Assembly (NCBI GenBank): GCA_028456385.1
Contig: JALNQF010000036.1
Coordinates: 186,001-250,000, forward strand
Direction: 5' to 3'
Source of the DNA: Ophiosphaerella korrae
Taxonomy: Eukaryota; Ascomycota; Dothideomycetes; Pleosporales; Phaeosphaeriaceae
DNA: 64,000 nt
Within the stretch, counting starts at the first letter, position 1. Each line of letters begins with the position of its first letter. The position numbers and the translations under genes are program-made. The notes beneath the pieces are model-generated. The model ran no database searches. It saw only the letters and a program-made list of their open reading frames with translations, and was not told the DNA's origin. Below, one piece after another: positions 10,326-22,168 of this stretch.

Positions 10326-11478
10326 TTATTTGCTGTCTTCCAAATCAAGAGGCACGTTCAACCCCAAGCGATCCCGTGTAGAGTAAGTTGCGATTCCTCC
10401 TTCAGGATCCGCTTCGGTAATAAGCTCTTTGCGTCGAGTGTCAACGAGTAGGCGGATGAGATCGGGACGCATATAATGTCCCGAGAAATCAGCGAGTGCT
10501 TTGGTCAGGTGGCACTCATTCAGATCAATCTAGTAGAGTTAGTAACGGCACGGATTGAGAGTGTACTGATGGAACAATACTCACATCGACGAAGAGAAGT
10601 CCATCAAAGTCCTTCTCCGGGTGTGCAACGAGCGTACCATCTGGCTTGTAGATACGAGCATGTCCGTTGTAAGTTGATGGATCAGTCTCCGGCTCCTCGC
10701 CCTCAGGAGCATTCTTCTTTAGACCTTCTTTGCTGAGCCTTTGGAATGGAGCCAGAGTCCAAGTACCTGTTTCAATCGCATACGCTGGCGTGACCAAGTC
10801 GGACGCAGGGTCTGATACATTCGTGGCTGGATCGGGATATTTCAGTGTCTCCTTTCCTGGATACACAGGCCATGCCGCGATGTGGACTTGCTCTCCTTCT
10901 GAAACATTTAGGGCCTTGAGGAACGGATTCATATTTTCCCAGCAGTTGAGCTGACCAAGACGGCCCAGCTCGGTCTGCGTGACGGACTTGAATGTATCGC
11001 CAGCCCCATCGCCGTAGACGAGTTTCTCTACGTGAGTGGGCTTGATCTTGCGGCGGTGATTGATCACTTCGCCGGTTGGATCAATCAGTGCTTGCGCAAG
11101 GTACAGTGTAGCATGATCAATCTCGGAAAAACCAAGAGAAACATAACTAGATAATATTAACGATTCCCCAGTTTGGTGCTTCTGTTGAACTTACATTTGG
11201 TTATCGCGAGCAGCACGGCGAATGCGTTTGAATTCCTCGGAGTCAACAGGCAACGAGTTTTCTCGGTACTTCTTCAGCATTGGGAGAGATTGCTGATAGT
11301 TTACCTTCCACATCCAATATGGGTAGCCCGGAATCCATACTTCAGGAAAAGCCACTAGCTTGCAGCCAGCATCCGCAGCTTCTTTGATAAAATCAATTGT
11401 CTTTTGGACGCCCGACTCCAGGTCAAACCAGCATGGCTCTGAAGTCACAGCGGCAGCTTTGTACTTGGTGAGAGGCAT
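10326..11478 (-). CDS. Cyanide hydratase (nitrilase superfamily)
   Basis: Three exons (11478-11195, 11146-10585, 10529-10326) encode 349 residues. The enzyme hydrates HCN to formamide and belongs to the spiral-forming nitrilase family; fungi on cyanogenic plants use it for detoxification. The catalytic triad is visible: Glu46 in [10 protein letters not shown], Lys128 in [12 protein letters not shown] and Cys163 in [15 protein letters not shown]. The last motif, and the overall length near 350, fit fungal cyanide hydratase better than arylacetonitrilase. Both introns are 48-55 bp GT-AG. A TATATA lies 94 bp upstream of the start codon. It sits between a solo LTR and the AT-rich transposon island, an accessory-like location. 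A broader nitrilase activity cannot be excluded. Confidence 0.93.
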
Positions 11479-11571
11479 CTTGGTGATTGTTAAAGAGGTG
11501 GAGATAGGTTTGAGTCGAGCAGATGAAATGAGCTTGTTGTATCGAAGCTTCCTGCCGTTCTGTGTGGCCCT

Positions 11572-11577
11572 TATATA
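11572..11577 (-). promoter_or_regulatory. TATA-like box of the cyanide hydratase gene
   Basis: On the minus strand GGGTATATAAGG lies about 94 bp before the start codon, a reasonable position for a fungal core promoter TATA element. Confidence 0.45.
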
Positions 11578-11578
11578 C

Positions 11579-12620
11579 CCATTGAAGGCCCAATTCCCGA
11601 GAGAAATCCGGCACTGTTGTTTACGATGGCCAATATCACTACCTTCATCTCTAAAGAAGCTCGGTTTCCCGAGTGGTTTCCGCTGCTGCTGTTTAGAAGG
11701 TTGCCTCTGAGCCTGTGCAGCATGCCTTTCTCCACGGCCGCACCTAGCTCGAATACATTACAGAGCAAGATATGATGTGATCCTGCATTGAATCGAGTCA
11801 ATTTTCTTTTCTTGTCAGTAATGAAGCTTCCCAAGACTGAATTACCCGCCTTGTGGAGGGGCCGGCGGTGATGGTGATTCGATGCATGTCACTACCGTTC
11901 CACATATTGCGCTCCGTGATGCAGTCCAGCAACTGAAATTAATGATCCAGAACCTCGAAATAGTCACAATATTTCGCTCGCGATTCGTAATCGTAAGATA
12001 GCTATTGCATCGGCATATCCACTATATTTACATGCCGCACATGCCGCACATGCCGCTGTCATAAGGTGTCGGCATGTTCGGCATGTTCGGCATGTCATGA
12101 GTATCGGCACAATATCGTCTGCTACGTCTTGTGGAATTGTTTTCCTTTCCATTTGTGCTCTGGAACTCTTTCCTACTTATATTAATTTAAAGATTACCAC
12201 TAGTATAGAGAATATTTAAGGATGAGTAACCTGGTCTGGTAATAAAGGCGGTGTGTATGGATTAACAAGAGTCTTTACACAAATGAACACTCTTCACCAA
12301 CATTAGAAGGTTACTGAAAAGATTAAGTTGGCAAGTTATTCGATTTTAATAATGTAAACAAGGATGCAAAAGGTTTAAGGTGTGTGCACCAGAATGACTA
12401 AATACGGAGAAATCGCTTGAGCCGACATTTATTGACATGTGAAACCCATGCTTCACTCTCTGCTATCAGACTCATAACCCCATACCGGCCCATTTTCAAG
12501 TATGTCATGTTGCGATCAATCCCTAATTTTCGAAATCTAGCCACTGTACTTGGATACTACATTATTCTAATCTCCTTCCTTTGCTTCAACCTAGATGGTA
12601 GAGGGTAATCTACCAGGCTG
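11579..12620. other. Intergenic, contains an inverted tandem array
   Basis: No gene is seen. The region holds the upstream sequence of the cyanide hydratase, the inverted array at 12030-12095, and a transition to AT-rich DNA beyond about 12600. Confidence 0.45.
12030..12095. repeat. Near-perfect 26-bp inverted repeat built of triplicated 9-mers
   Basis: The left arm (12030-12055) is three copies of an ACATGCCGC-type unit and the right arm (12070-12095) is three copies of CGGCATGTT. The arms are reverse complements over 26 bp with two mismatches, separated by a 14-base loop. It could form a long hairpin or present six binding half-sites in opposed orientation. Function unknown. Confidence 0.85.
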
Positions 12621-13780
12621 TAAGGTAGACTTCACGTAAGATAACTCAATAAGGCAGTTTCAACAATTGACTGAAAAGAGTAAATAGTAGATAAAGCTAT
12701 CTAAGTAAGTACTAGGTATATATACCTAGTAGCTTACTAAGCGCTAACTAAAAGTAGAAAGGTAGTTAAATGTTAGTAAGTTGCAAACTTACTAACATTA
12801 GTACGAAAATAAGAGATATAAGAGATAACTCCCTTATATAGGCGTCTCGATAGTCCTTTACTGTAAGGGGTCTAGGGCGGGGAGCTATTAGGGTACGCTT
12901 AGCGCTGTCGACGAGCTCTACTAGGCTGAGTAACTAGCGCGTGCTAGCTCTGTCGGCTAGTATATTCCACCGCATACAACTTAGTACAACCCTAAGCGAG
13001 TTCGAAGAACTTTAAGCGATAATAACTAGTATATATATTATATACTACTGCAATAGCTTAACTAGCTATTAGCCCCTTTTTGTTAGGATTAGCTTAGTAG
13101 TATGCTGTCCTTACATTTACATTTAGTAAATAGATACTAGATAATACTTATAAACTTCTTCGCAACATTAAATAATACTATACTAAATAGGTAATACCTC
13201 TATACTATACTAGTGTTAATAGCGTTAAATAATGTAAAAGGTACGCCTTATATATAAGAAATAATATACAATCTCTAAATACGTCTCTAATCTTAGCCTT
13301 GTTATTATATATGTCCTAGTATAGCTAGGTAGACCGATTTAGGTAGTTCTAGAACCGTACATCGATTAGTTCTAAAATCTTATTCTCTAAAGCCTTAGTT
13401 ATACGTTTAATAAGATATATAGTAGTCTTCTTCTACTATAGGCGTATCTAAATTGTCTATAATAAGCGGAATTATACTACTTGCGCCTCTAAAGCTATAG
13501 CTACCTAATACTCTTCTATAAATTTCTATAAGGTAGTAGCTCGTCTAACTATAAAAATATATATCTTAATCTAACTTAATATAGGTCTTAAGCTAAAGGA
13601 GTGTATTAGATATACAACTAAGTAAGTTAGCGATTCTAATAATAGCGCAATCGAATAATAGATCTAGACTATTATATACTAACAAGTTATCGCGAGAACT
13701 ATAGTTTATTATAATACGATAGGAATAGTATAGAGCTAAACTACTCTAATAGAAATATTAGATCTCTACTATCTATAATA
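12620..13780. repeat. RIP-degraded AT-rich sequence left of the chromovirus
   Basis: Strongly TpA-rich with stops in every frame and almost no CpA, typical of RIP. It lies outside the 5-bp duplication of the adjacent chromovirus, so it is an older repeat or RIP spread into flanking DNA. A short GC-richer patch remains near 12840-12960. I could not assign a superfamily. A perfect 14-bp hairpin lies at 12769-12799. Confidence 0.6.
12769..12799. repeat. Perfect 14-bp hairpin
   Basis: AATGTTAGTAAGTT (12769-12782) is followed after three bases by its exact reverse complement (12786-12799). It may be a relic of a terminal inverted repeat or a chance product in low-complexity DNA. Confidence 0.6.
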
Positions 13781-13785
13781 GTAGA

Positions 13786-14215
13786 TATTAGAGGCTTACT
13801 AGAGTTAACTTCTTAATAGCCTAAGTAAGTATTAGTAGATTATAAAGTAATAGCAAAAGCTTATATTATAATCTATAATAAGCTATAAATAATAGAAGAT
13901 GTTTTATAACTATCTTTATATTATTACTTATAGTTAATAATTAAATTACTAATACTATCCTAATAATACGTATCGCTACTAACTATATACTTGTCCTAAT
14001 CTATTAATCTATTACTACTAAGAATAATAGATTATAGATTACCTTAATCTATAATCTATTAACGCTAAGAGTCTATAGATTATAGATTACTCTAGGTGTC
14101 CTAATTATATATAGTTTTTTAATTAAGTTTATATTTTTTATATTTATAAGAACTTAATCCTTTAGTTATAGGGCTAATTAGTTCTATTTATATTTCTCTT
14201 GTTACTATTATAATA
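13786..14215 (-). repeat. 3' LTR of the chromovirus (heavily RIP-mutated)
   Basis: 430 bp matching the right LTR without indels but with about 50 differences, all transitions; in all but two the base here is A or T. The terminal TG...CA has become TA...TA on the plus strand. GTAGA directly precedes it. Confidence 0.92.
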
Positions 14216-14934
14216 CTATCTCTTCCTCTAGGTAGGTCCTTATTTATCTATTCTAGAGCTAAGGTTATTAACTTACTTTCTTTATTAATTTCTAGCTCTT
14301 TATTACTCTCTATAGTTACCTCTTCTATACGTTATTAATATCTTCTTACTAATTATATATTACGTAATAGTGTTAAAATATTTCTTTATTTTTATTATAC
14401 CTCTTCTAAGTTAAATCCTAAGTACTCTCTTTATATAGTTTCTACAAATAATAGTAGAGCTTATAAGGTATATATCTATATAAACGTTTATAGTTCTTAT
14501 AACGTATCTAGTATCTCTCTTATAGAGTATATATTTATTATACTTATTCTTGTATCTAGGCTTAATAATAATAGGGAGAGCTATTAACTAGGCTTAAGAG
14601 AAATTACTATCTTAAATTATAGAGGCTAAAGCTAAGCGTAAGTAGGTTTAAGAGCTTACGTAGAGTAAGCTAGTAGAGAATTAAACTTATCTCTCTTATC
14701 TTTATAAGATAAAAGCGCTAAATAATAAGAAATTAGCTATATAGTTAGTAGCTCTAGAAGCTAAGCTAGACTTAGATAAGGTATTTAGTGTTGCTATAGT
14801 AGGTCCTACGTTAGGCGCTCCTATTACCTCTCTATCTAGTAATAGTAATATTAGTTCTCTTAGTTTACTACTAGGCGTTCTAGAGGGTTTTAACTTTAGA
14901 AGTCCTCTAGTTTCTTAAAGTAGTTAAGATTATT

Positions 14935-15055
14935 TTCTAGTTCCTATATTTCTTTCTATAGTTATCCTTTTTTATCTATACCTATCTATTTTACTAGGTA
15001 GTAGTTCCTACTATTATAGAACTAGTATACTAAGATTTCTTTAACTTCTTATTCT
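14935..15055 (-). pseudogene. Chromodomain relic at the integrase C-terminus
   Basis: The minus strand reads EVKEIL, then after about twelve residues NYYLVK followed by a stop where the invariant Trp of the LVKW motif should be (TGG to TAG). This matches chromodomain spacing and explains the stop as a RIP change. Chromodomains direct integration to methylated-histone chromatin. Confidence 0.75.
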
Positions 15056-15828
15056 TTTTATTCTCTATACGTATCTACTTTATATACTAGTAGTTCTACG
15101 TTTTATAGTACTATCTTAAGTAGTACTACGTAGAAAGTTAAGTGTATCTTTATTTTATTTAGTAGTTTTAATTTAAATATAACTAGCGTAACTTCTTTCT
15201 TAATTTTATATAGTTTTATCTTAATATAGTCTAATTTTAAACTTAGTCTCTTACTCTTAATATTTTTCTATACTAACTATACTTTTTCTCTCTTTCTAAA
15301 TTAGGGTCCCTCTTTATATTTCTTGTTATAGTACTTTACTATTTAATTATATAGAAATTCTATATCTTATCTTAATTACTTATATATATCTTTAAGTCTA
15401 TTAGTAAAGTTTTCTCCTTTTAGGAACTAAGATATCTTTAGTTTTAGTATTCTATATATACTAAGGTTAAATCTATAGTTTATAAAGAAAAGTAATACTC
15501 TTATTATTTTATTCTTTGTACTATTATATACTAACTATACTATAGGTAGTAACTATACCTAATTATTCTAGTTATAGTTAAGATAGTATCTTAGGTACTA
15601 TTCTACTATCTAGTTTATTCTTTCTAATTATCTATCTATTTATAAGTAGTATATAGTAGATATTATATATTTAATTCCTAATTATACTATTATTGTTCTT
15701 TATAGTTTTAATATAAATCTTATATCTTTATCTATAATAATCTTATCTAGTAGTCTATATTAACTAATTATAGTTCCTAGAACCTAGTATATAGTAACTT
15801 CTATTCTACTTTTTTCTTTATATAGTCT

Positions 15829-15950
15829 AAAGTATAAGTATTTTATAAGTTTATCTACTATTATTAGGATTCTATTATACTTAACTCCTAATATTAGGTC
15901 TTTTAACTTAGGTAGTTTTATAATAAAATCTATTATAATAACTCCTTATA
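15829..15950 (-). pseudogene. Integrase core relic
   Basis: The minus strand reads IIIDFIIKLPKLKD and then ILIIVDKLIKYLYF, the recognisable D-containing core of gypsy integrase (family form MDFI.KLP ... ILVIVDRLTKY). Most differences from the family consensus fit RIP-type transitions. Confidence 0.85.
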
Positions 15951-17170
15951 GTTATTCTAGTACTTCTACTAGTTATAGCTTCTTATATAGTATATATCTA
16001 CTATACTTATTCTTCTAGTATTCTATACAATCTTATAGTACTTCTATTACTAGTTATCTTACTCTTAGAATATAATAATCTTTTAGTAGTCTATCTAGTA
16101 TTTTGTTAATTCCTTAATATCTATATACTAGTAGTTTATAGAACTATTATATAAATTCTCTTTATATTTTTCCTAGAATATACGTTCTTCTATAGGCTTT
16201 TATAAGATTTTCTTAGATCTTAAGTTTTTCTATTTCTTTAAGAGCTTTTCTTATTTCTTCTTAAATCTATTTATTTAGCTTACTACTTTTTCTTTTAAGT
16301 ATTATAGCTATTTTAGGTGTATTTAAGACTAAATATCTTTCTTTATTTTTAACTAGAACTATACTAGTAGCGCTTACTTCTTTCTATAAGTCTAGTTTTT
16401 TACTAAGGGCGTCTATAAATTAGTTATCTTTCCTTTTTATATATATAATTTCTATATTAAATATTAATAGGAATTCCTACTATCTTATATATTATTATAT
16501 TAGTTCTTTATTTAGTATAAATCTTATAAAATTCTTATAGTCTATATAGACCTTTATTTAGTATTTTACTTTTTATAGGTATACTCTTTATTATTTAAAT
16601 ACTTTATAGATTACTAGTATCTCTTTATTATAAATTAGATAGTTAAGCTCTACTAGCTTTATTTTCTTAGAGAAGTATTTAACTAAATACTCTTTCTTAG
16701 TCTTTAGGTCTTTTTATATTAGTACTATTCTATAGACTAAATTAGATACGTCTATTTTTACTATTACTAGTAGGTCTAGGTTATATATTCTAATAACTAG
16801 GTTTTCTATAAACTTCTTTTTAATCTTCTTAAATACTTTATCGTATTCCTTTATCTATTTAAATAGTATATCCTTTTTTATAAGCTTTATTATTAGTTCT
16901 ATATCTTTAGACTATCTTACTATTAACTTTTTATAAAAGTTAGCTAGGCTATAAAATTATTATACTTCCTTTAGGTTCTTAGGTATTAGCTATTTGTTAA
17001 TTAATCTAATTTTTTCTAGATTAATCTTAATTTTTCCTAGTTTAATAATAAATCTAAGGAAGTCTATTTCTTTTATATAGAATTCGCATTTTCTTATTTT
17101 AAGAAATATCTTATTTTCTACTAGTTTTTCTAGCACTTTATATATATACTATACGTATTCTTCTTTTATT

Positions 17171-17290
17171 TCTAAGAATATAAGGATATTATCTAGGTAT
17201 ATAAATATAAATATATTTAAGTACTCTCTTAGTACTATATTTATTCTTTCTTAGAAGGCTACTAGTATATTTATTAAGCTAAAGGGTATA
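17171..17290 (-). pseudogene. Reverse transcriptase palm relic
   Basis: The minus strand shows PFSLIN followed by LVAF and a stop replacing Gln (family form PFGL.N.P..FQ), then FIYLDNILIF in place of the YLDD catalytic box. The second aspartate has become asparagine by G-to-A. Confidence 0.88.
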
Positions 17291-19305
17291 ACTAGGTATT
17301 TATATAGTCTATATTATATTCTAAACACTATTTTCTATTTATTACTTTTCTTAATTCTAATCTAGTAGTAGGTGTTCTAGATATCTAGTTTTGTAAAGAT
17401 TTTTACTTTCTATAGCTTATCTTATATTATATTTATTTATAGTAAAGGATATTAGTTCTTACTTATAATTACGTTAGTTTTTCTAAAGTCTACGTAAAGT
17501 CTTTTATTTTTTATTCTCTTTTTATCTATAAATATAAGTTTATATACTACTAAAGACTTAGATTCTTATATCTATCCTTTCTTTAGTACGTTTTTAATAA
17601 ATATTTATTTAATCTTAGATTTTTCTTCTATTTTTCTATAAACTAGGCTCTATCTTATATCTTTATCTTTTTTTAGATCTATTACTAAGTCTTATAGTTA
17701 GTATTTAGAGAGGTAATCTTTAGGTTCTATAAGCTATTTTTCTTATTTTTTATATTCTTCTAGGAATTCTCCTTTATATATAACTATGTTAGCTTTTAAT
17801 ATTTCTCTTTTAGGGTAGCTAATTCTACCTATTCTCTAATTAATTCTTAGGTTAGTTATCTATAACTATAGTATTCCTAGTATTATATTTTATTTATTAT
17901 TAATTGTTGTTATATCTATAACTATATTCTTAATTGTTATCTTTTCTATTTTTAGCGTAGAGGGTATTATCTTAAACCTTATAAGTTCTTAGAATAGTTT
18001 TCCTTTAATTATACTTAGTTGTTAAGAGTACTTCTTTATAGTATAGGTTATTCTTTAGCCTTCTATAAACTTTTTTAATATAAAGTTCTTTATAGCTCTA
18101 CTATTAATTATTATTTATACTTTCTTTCTTTAGTATATACTTATTTTTGTAATATATAGGCCTCTTATACCTTCTAGCTTTTTTTACTTAGGTATTTTTA
18201 TAAATTATCTATCTTCTTAAGGCTATAGCTTTATTTTAAGTTTATATTCTTTATATTTTAGATATTTATTATACTTGTATTTATACTATAGTCTTCCTTA
18301 GATATATTTTTTAGGTAGTTTTAGTCTAGGCCTTATTACTAAGTAACTTTCTTCTAGTACTATTTCCTATCCTTAGATATCTTCTACTAGAATTACTCTT
18401 ATATAGTTATAGCTTCTTCTTCTTATAGGCTATACTTTATTATTTACTTTAGGGTTTCTATATATTATATAATTCTTCTCTAAGTATAATATCTATAATA
18501 CTTTAAAATATACTAGGTACTTAGGATCTATTATTTTATTATCCCCTTCTTAGTAACTATCTATTCTAAGTCTTATATTTATTAAGACGTAGTATACTAT
18601 TAGTACTTATAGTGTATAGGCTTTGTTAATCTATTACGTTTTTCTTACAAGGAACTACTATTTCTTTTATATAAGTATTCTTTTTACTATAACTATATAT
18701 TACTTTATCTATTCTTAAAATAGTATAAACTTTATTTCTTTAGGATTACGTTCTTTCTAGTCTTTATATACTTTCTCTATACTTATAACTAGTAAGTATT
18801 TCTAAACAAACTTCTATTCTTTATTTTATTCTTTTATATTTATTATTATATAGCTATTATAGCTATATATATCTAGCTAGGCGTATTTTATACTTCTTAT
18901 ACTTACCTATCTTTTACTTTCTTATAGTTCTTTAGAGGAAGCTATAGTAGTCTCTTTATCTAGTACTAGTCTTTTAGCTTAGATTAATAGGGTCTAGAGC
19001 TCTTCCTTTTCTAAATCTTCTATTAGTAAGTTTATTATATACGCTATTTCTTCTAGCTATACTTTTATTCTTTCTTTTATTACTACTACTCTATACTTTT
19101 ATAAGAACTATCTTACTCTCTATTTACTAGAAAGATATATATAGTAGTTATCTTTGTAATAAAAGGTCTAATAGAGTATTACGTATTATATTTCTTTACT
19201 CCTAGCTACTTTTTCTTAAGGTTTAGCCTATACTTATAGTATTTCTTTCTTTTTCTCTATTATCTTTAACTAAGTTTCCTTATCTTTTTTATAGTCTTTA
19301 CTTTT

Positions 19306-19416
19306 ATAGTCTTTTATATAGTATCTTAGTTTCTTATATTTATAATATATTATATCCTTTTTCTTCTTTAATTAGTAGTCTTTTATATAGTAGCTTTTCT
19401 TACTATAGTTAAAATA
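19306..19416 (-). pseudogene. Two zinc-knuckle relics of Gag
   Basis: Two 14-codon blocks (19375-19416 and 19306-19347) keep the CX2CX4HX4C spacing, but the Cys codons have turned into Tyr (TGY to TAY) and His into Tyr (CAY to TAY). The more upstream block still reads FN..KK..YIKD. Two tandem knuckles precede the polymerase region. Confidence 0.82.
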
Positions 19417-20380
19417 CGTAAAGTCTTTATTCTTCTTTTTCCTTCTATCTTTATTTATATTAAGGATTATAGGGTCTCTAGTGTCCTAGTTTCTAGTTTA
19501 GTTACTATACTTGTTCTTTTTCTATTCTTAAAGGTTATTATTAATTTAGATTACTTATTATTTTAGAGCTTCTAGTGTCTTAGGTTTCTCTATATATATT
19601 ATTTTATATTAAATTTTTATATTTAGCTCTTATTTAAATTATAATATAAGGGCTAATTTATTCTATTCTATATTTTAGCTTAGTTATTTAAATTATAATA
19701 CGTATTCTAGAATACTTTTATTCTATATAAGCCTTTTAAGTTTCTCTTTAGCTTATTAGGTAATATCTATATCTCTAAATACTACTCTTATTTATTTAGT
19801 AAAGTATTTATAGCTTCTAAAAATAGCTCTAGTTTTATCTTTTTAAGTTATTAGAGAATACGTTGTATAGTCTATCTAGTAGGGCTTATACTATCTTATT
19901 ACGTCTTCTTTAAGGTGTAGTCTAATATATATTACCTTCTTTTCTTCTATATTAAAGTATAGTACTTATATATCTATCTAGAGTTATACTAACGCTATAA
20001 AGGGTCTTAATTTCTCCCTTATTTTATTAAACTTTTTAAGAATAGGTATCTTAAGTAGTTTCTTTGTTATACTTATTTCTAGTTATTAGGTAATTAGCTC
20101 TATTTAGTTCTAGCCTTTAATAATAGCTTTAATTTATACTTTATTCTATTTTAAGTAGTCTTATAGTTCTTTATTCTACGTTTCTAGTACTTTAATTACT
20201 ATCTTTATATCTTCTTTATTGTTAATTAGTTTATTTATATAGTCTTTAATTATTTCTTATATAGTACTATCTAACTTATAACTACTTTTAGGGGCTTTAC
20301 TTATTAAACTTTCTACTATTATATTAGCTAGACTATACGCTACTTACGCTTTACTTCTTGCAATAACTAAATTAGTAAGG

Positions 20381-20810
20381 TGTTAGGGGCTTACTAAGGT
20401 CGACTTCCTAATAGCCTAAGTAAGTATTAGTAGATTATAAGGTAATAGTAAAAGCTCGTGTTATAATCTATAATAGGCTATAAATAATAGAAGATGTTTT
20501 GCAACTATCTTTGTATTATCGCTCGTAGTTAATAATTGAATTGCTAATACTATCCTAATAATGCGCATCGCTACTAACTATATACTTGTCCTAATCTATT
20601 AATCTATTACTGCTAAGAATAATAGATTACAGATTACCTTAATCTATAATCTGTTGACGCTAAGAGTCTATAGATTATAGATTACTCTAGGTGTCCTAAT
20701 TATGTGTAGTTTCCTAATCAAGTTTGTATTCTTCGTGTTCGTGAGAACTTGATCCTTTAGTTGTAGGGCTAATTGGTTCTATCTGTATTTCTCTTGTTAC
20801 TGTCGTAACA
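20381..20810 (-). repeat. 5' LTR of the chromovirus (weakly RIP-mutated)
   Basis: 430 bp with intact TGTTA...TAACA ends, followed by the duplication GTAGA. It retains C or G at nearly all sites where the left LTR has T or A. It therefore approximates the ancestral LTR and contrasts with the heavily mutated internal region next to it. Confidence 0.93.
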
Positions 20811-20815
20811 GTAGA

Positions 20816-21300
20816 CCTTAGCGAACTAGGTGGGATGACTATATAGAGCAGCCGAAAAGGCGTTAGTAATAGAGGACGCAGCATTAGAGAAAATACAATC
20901 AATTAATTCTACTCTACTTAATTCAATCCAATCGATCATCCTTTTATCACGTTTAATTATCACAGTTGTGTGCACGTTAAATCCAGCACGAATTCTGACA
21001 AGTAGTAATACCTCTAGAAAGCTAAGAGAGCTTGTATATAAGAGGAGAAGAAGTAGGCTAAGATTTAGGTAGTTTAGTAGTAGTAGTAGTATATAGTAAG
21101 AGTAGTAGCTCGAGTAGTATATAAGAATAAGAGGACTGGGAAGGTAGCTAAATAGGCCTCTAAAGTAGCTACTTGTAGGACTTAATAACAACTTAAATAA
21201 GCTCTTAAAACTACTAAAAAAGGTAAGCTGCTAGTTAAATATAGATAGTTATATATATCAATCAAGGCCTATAGAGCTCAACTCTAGAATATATCGCAGT
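20816..21300. repeat. Partly RIP-affected flank right of the chromovirus
   Basis: The first 180 bp are only mildly AT-biased; from about 21050 the sequence is again TpA-rich, with runs such as TAGTAGTAGTAGTAG. It may be an older decayed transposon. Short open frames here are low-complexity and not credible genes. Confidence 0.4.
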
Positions 21301-22168
21301 AATAGCTATTATACGTGGCTCAATAGCCTCATGTTTGGTTACTGTTTTGGTGAGGAAATCAGGCGTTGCGCCGGGTAGTACGGTACTGAGCTCTCGGTAC
21401 TCGAGGCTCTAAGGCTTGAGATAGACGTTTATCCATCCCGGTGCTCACCGCTTCAATGCTGCGAGTGCTCTCTCCGCAACACTATGCAACTCTTGTCATT
21501 ATGGAAAGAGATGAGAATATGCAAGAAGGTGGCTACTCTAGCTAAAGCTATATTGAGGCTCTTCACGGAGGCTTACTACCCAACTGCCGGCAGTCTTAGC
21601 TTTTATGCAGGATAACACACCTATATATACCTCCGCGGTAACGAGTTAGATAGCTCAACACCACGTTACACCTATAACTTGGCCACTTTACTTACGTGTT
21701 TGACGGCCCGTGCGAAAATATTCCAAACCTATGACCTAGTACTGTATTTTGCCTAAATGTTGTTCCATAACCTTCTCATCGATGAAGTCTGGAATTACGA
21801 GTGCAATTTTCCTGGGTGAATGCTTCCAAGGTTTTATATCCATCTAGCATACTGTGTTGTCGCCTAGAGCGCCGTTTCTCCAGACTTTCATACCCGTATC
21901 CGCTAGCATATTCAGCTTTTCATTGAAAAAGGCTACTGTCCCGAGATTTTTCTGCATTCCCAGCCGCTATGCTAGCCCTGCTACAAGAGAGGCGGATGGA
22001 TTCATCACGCTGAGTGCGCAAGGCCCAAAATATCCTATAGCACCTGGATACTCAGGGATATCATCCTACCATCCTTGGTAGCTCCCTAGACAGCCCATGC
22101 TTGGCCAATCTAATCATCACAACTACACATCCATTGCCTACGATCTATGCCCTCCCACCGACCCACCC
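21301..22168. other. Intergenic, boundary of the AT-rich island
   Basis: Composition returns to normal over this stretch, which is the 3' flank of ELP1 on the minus strand. I see no gene. Confidence 0.45.

Larger units (their letters stand above)
14216..20380 (-). pseudogene. RIP-destroyed gag-pol internal region
   Basis: The internal part between the LTRs has stops in all frames. Conserved motifs can still be followed in one minus-strand direction: zinc knuckles (19306-19416), reverse transcriptase (about 17600-16950), integrase (about 15950-15829) and chromodomain (about 15055-14935). The order Gag, RT, integrase, chromodomain identifies Ty3/gypsy. Protease and RNase H should lie on either side of RT but I did not pin them down. 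Confidence 0.85.
13786..20810 (-). mobile_element. Full-length Ty3/gypsy chromovirus, inactivated by RIP
   Basis: A 7025-bp element bounded by two 430-bp LTRs and flanked by the 5-bp duplication GTAGA (13781-13785 and 20811-20815). It reads on the minus strand, so the right LTR is the 5' LTR. Degraded domains in order are two CCHC zinc knuckles, reverse transcriptase, integrase core and a C-terminal chromodomain, the arrangement of chromoviruses. A purine-rich tract (AGAGGAAGAGATAG on minus) lies beside the 3' LTR. Cysteine codons have become tyrosine and tryptophan and glutamine codons have become stops, all C-to-T or G-to-A changes, so no protein can be made. No TGG-type primer site is obvious next to the 5' LTR, so the primer is unclear. 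Internal assignments were made by eye. Confidence 0.93.

Noticed and set aside
20826..21191. 121-codon minus frame right of the chromovirus
   Set aside because: Composed of Leu/Ser/Tyr runs from TpA-rich DNA; typical of RIP sequence rather than a gene.
12620..21300. Search for genes or a CRISPR-like array in the AT-rich island
   Set aside because: Stops occur in all frames, repeats are explained by LTRs and low complexity, and CRISPR arrays are not expected in fungi.
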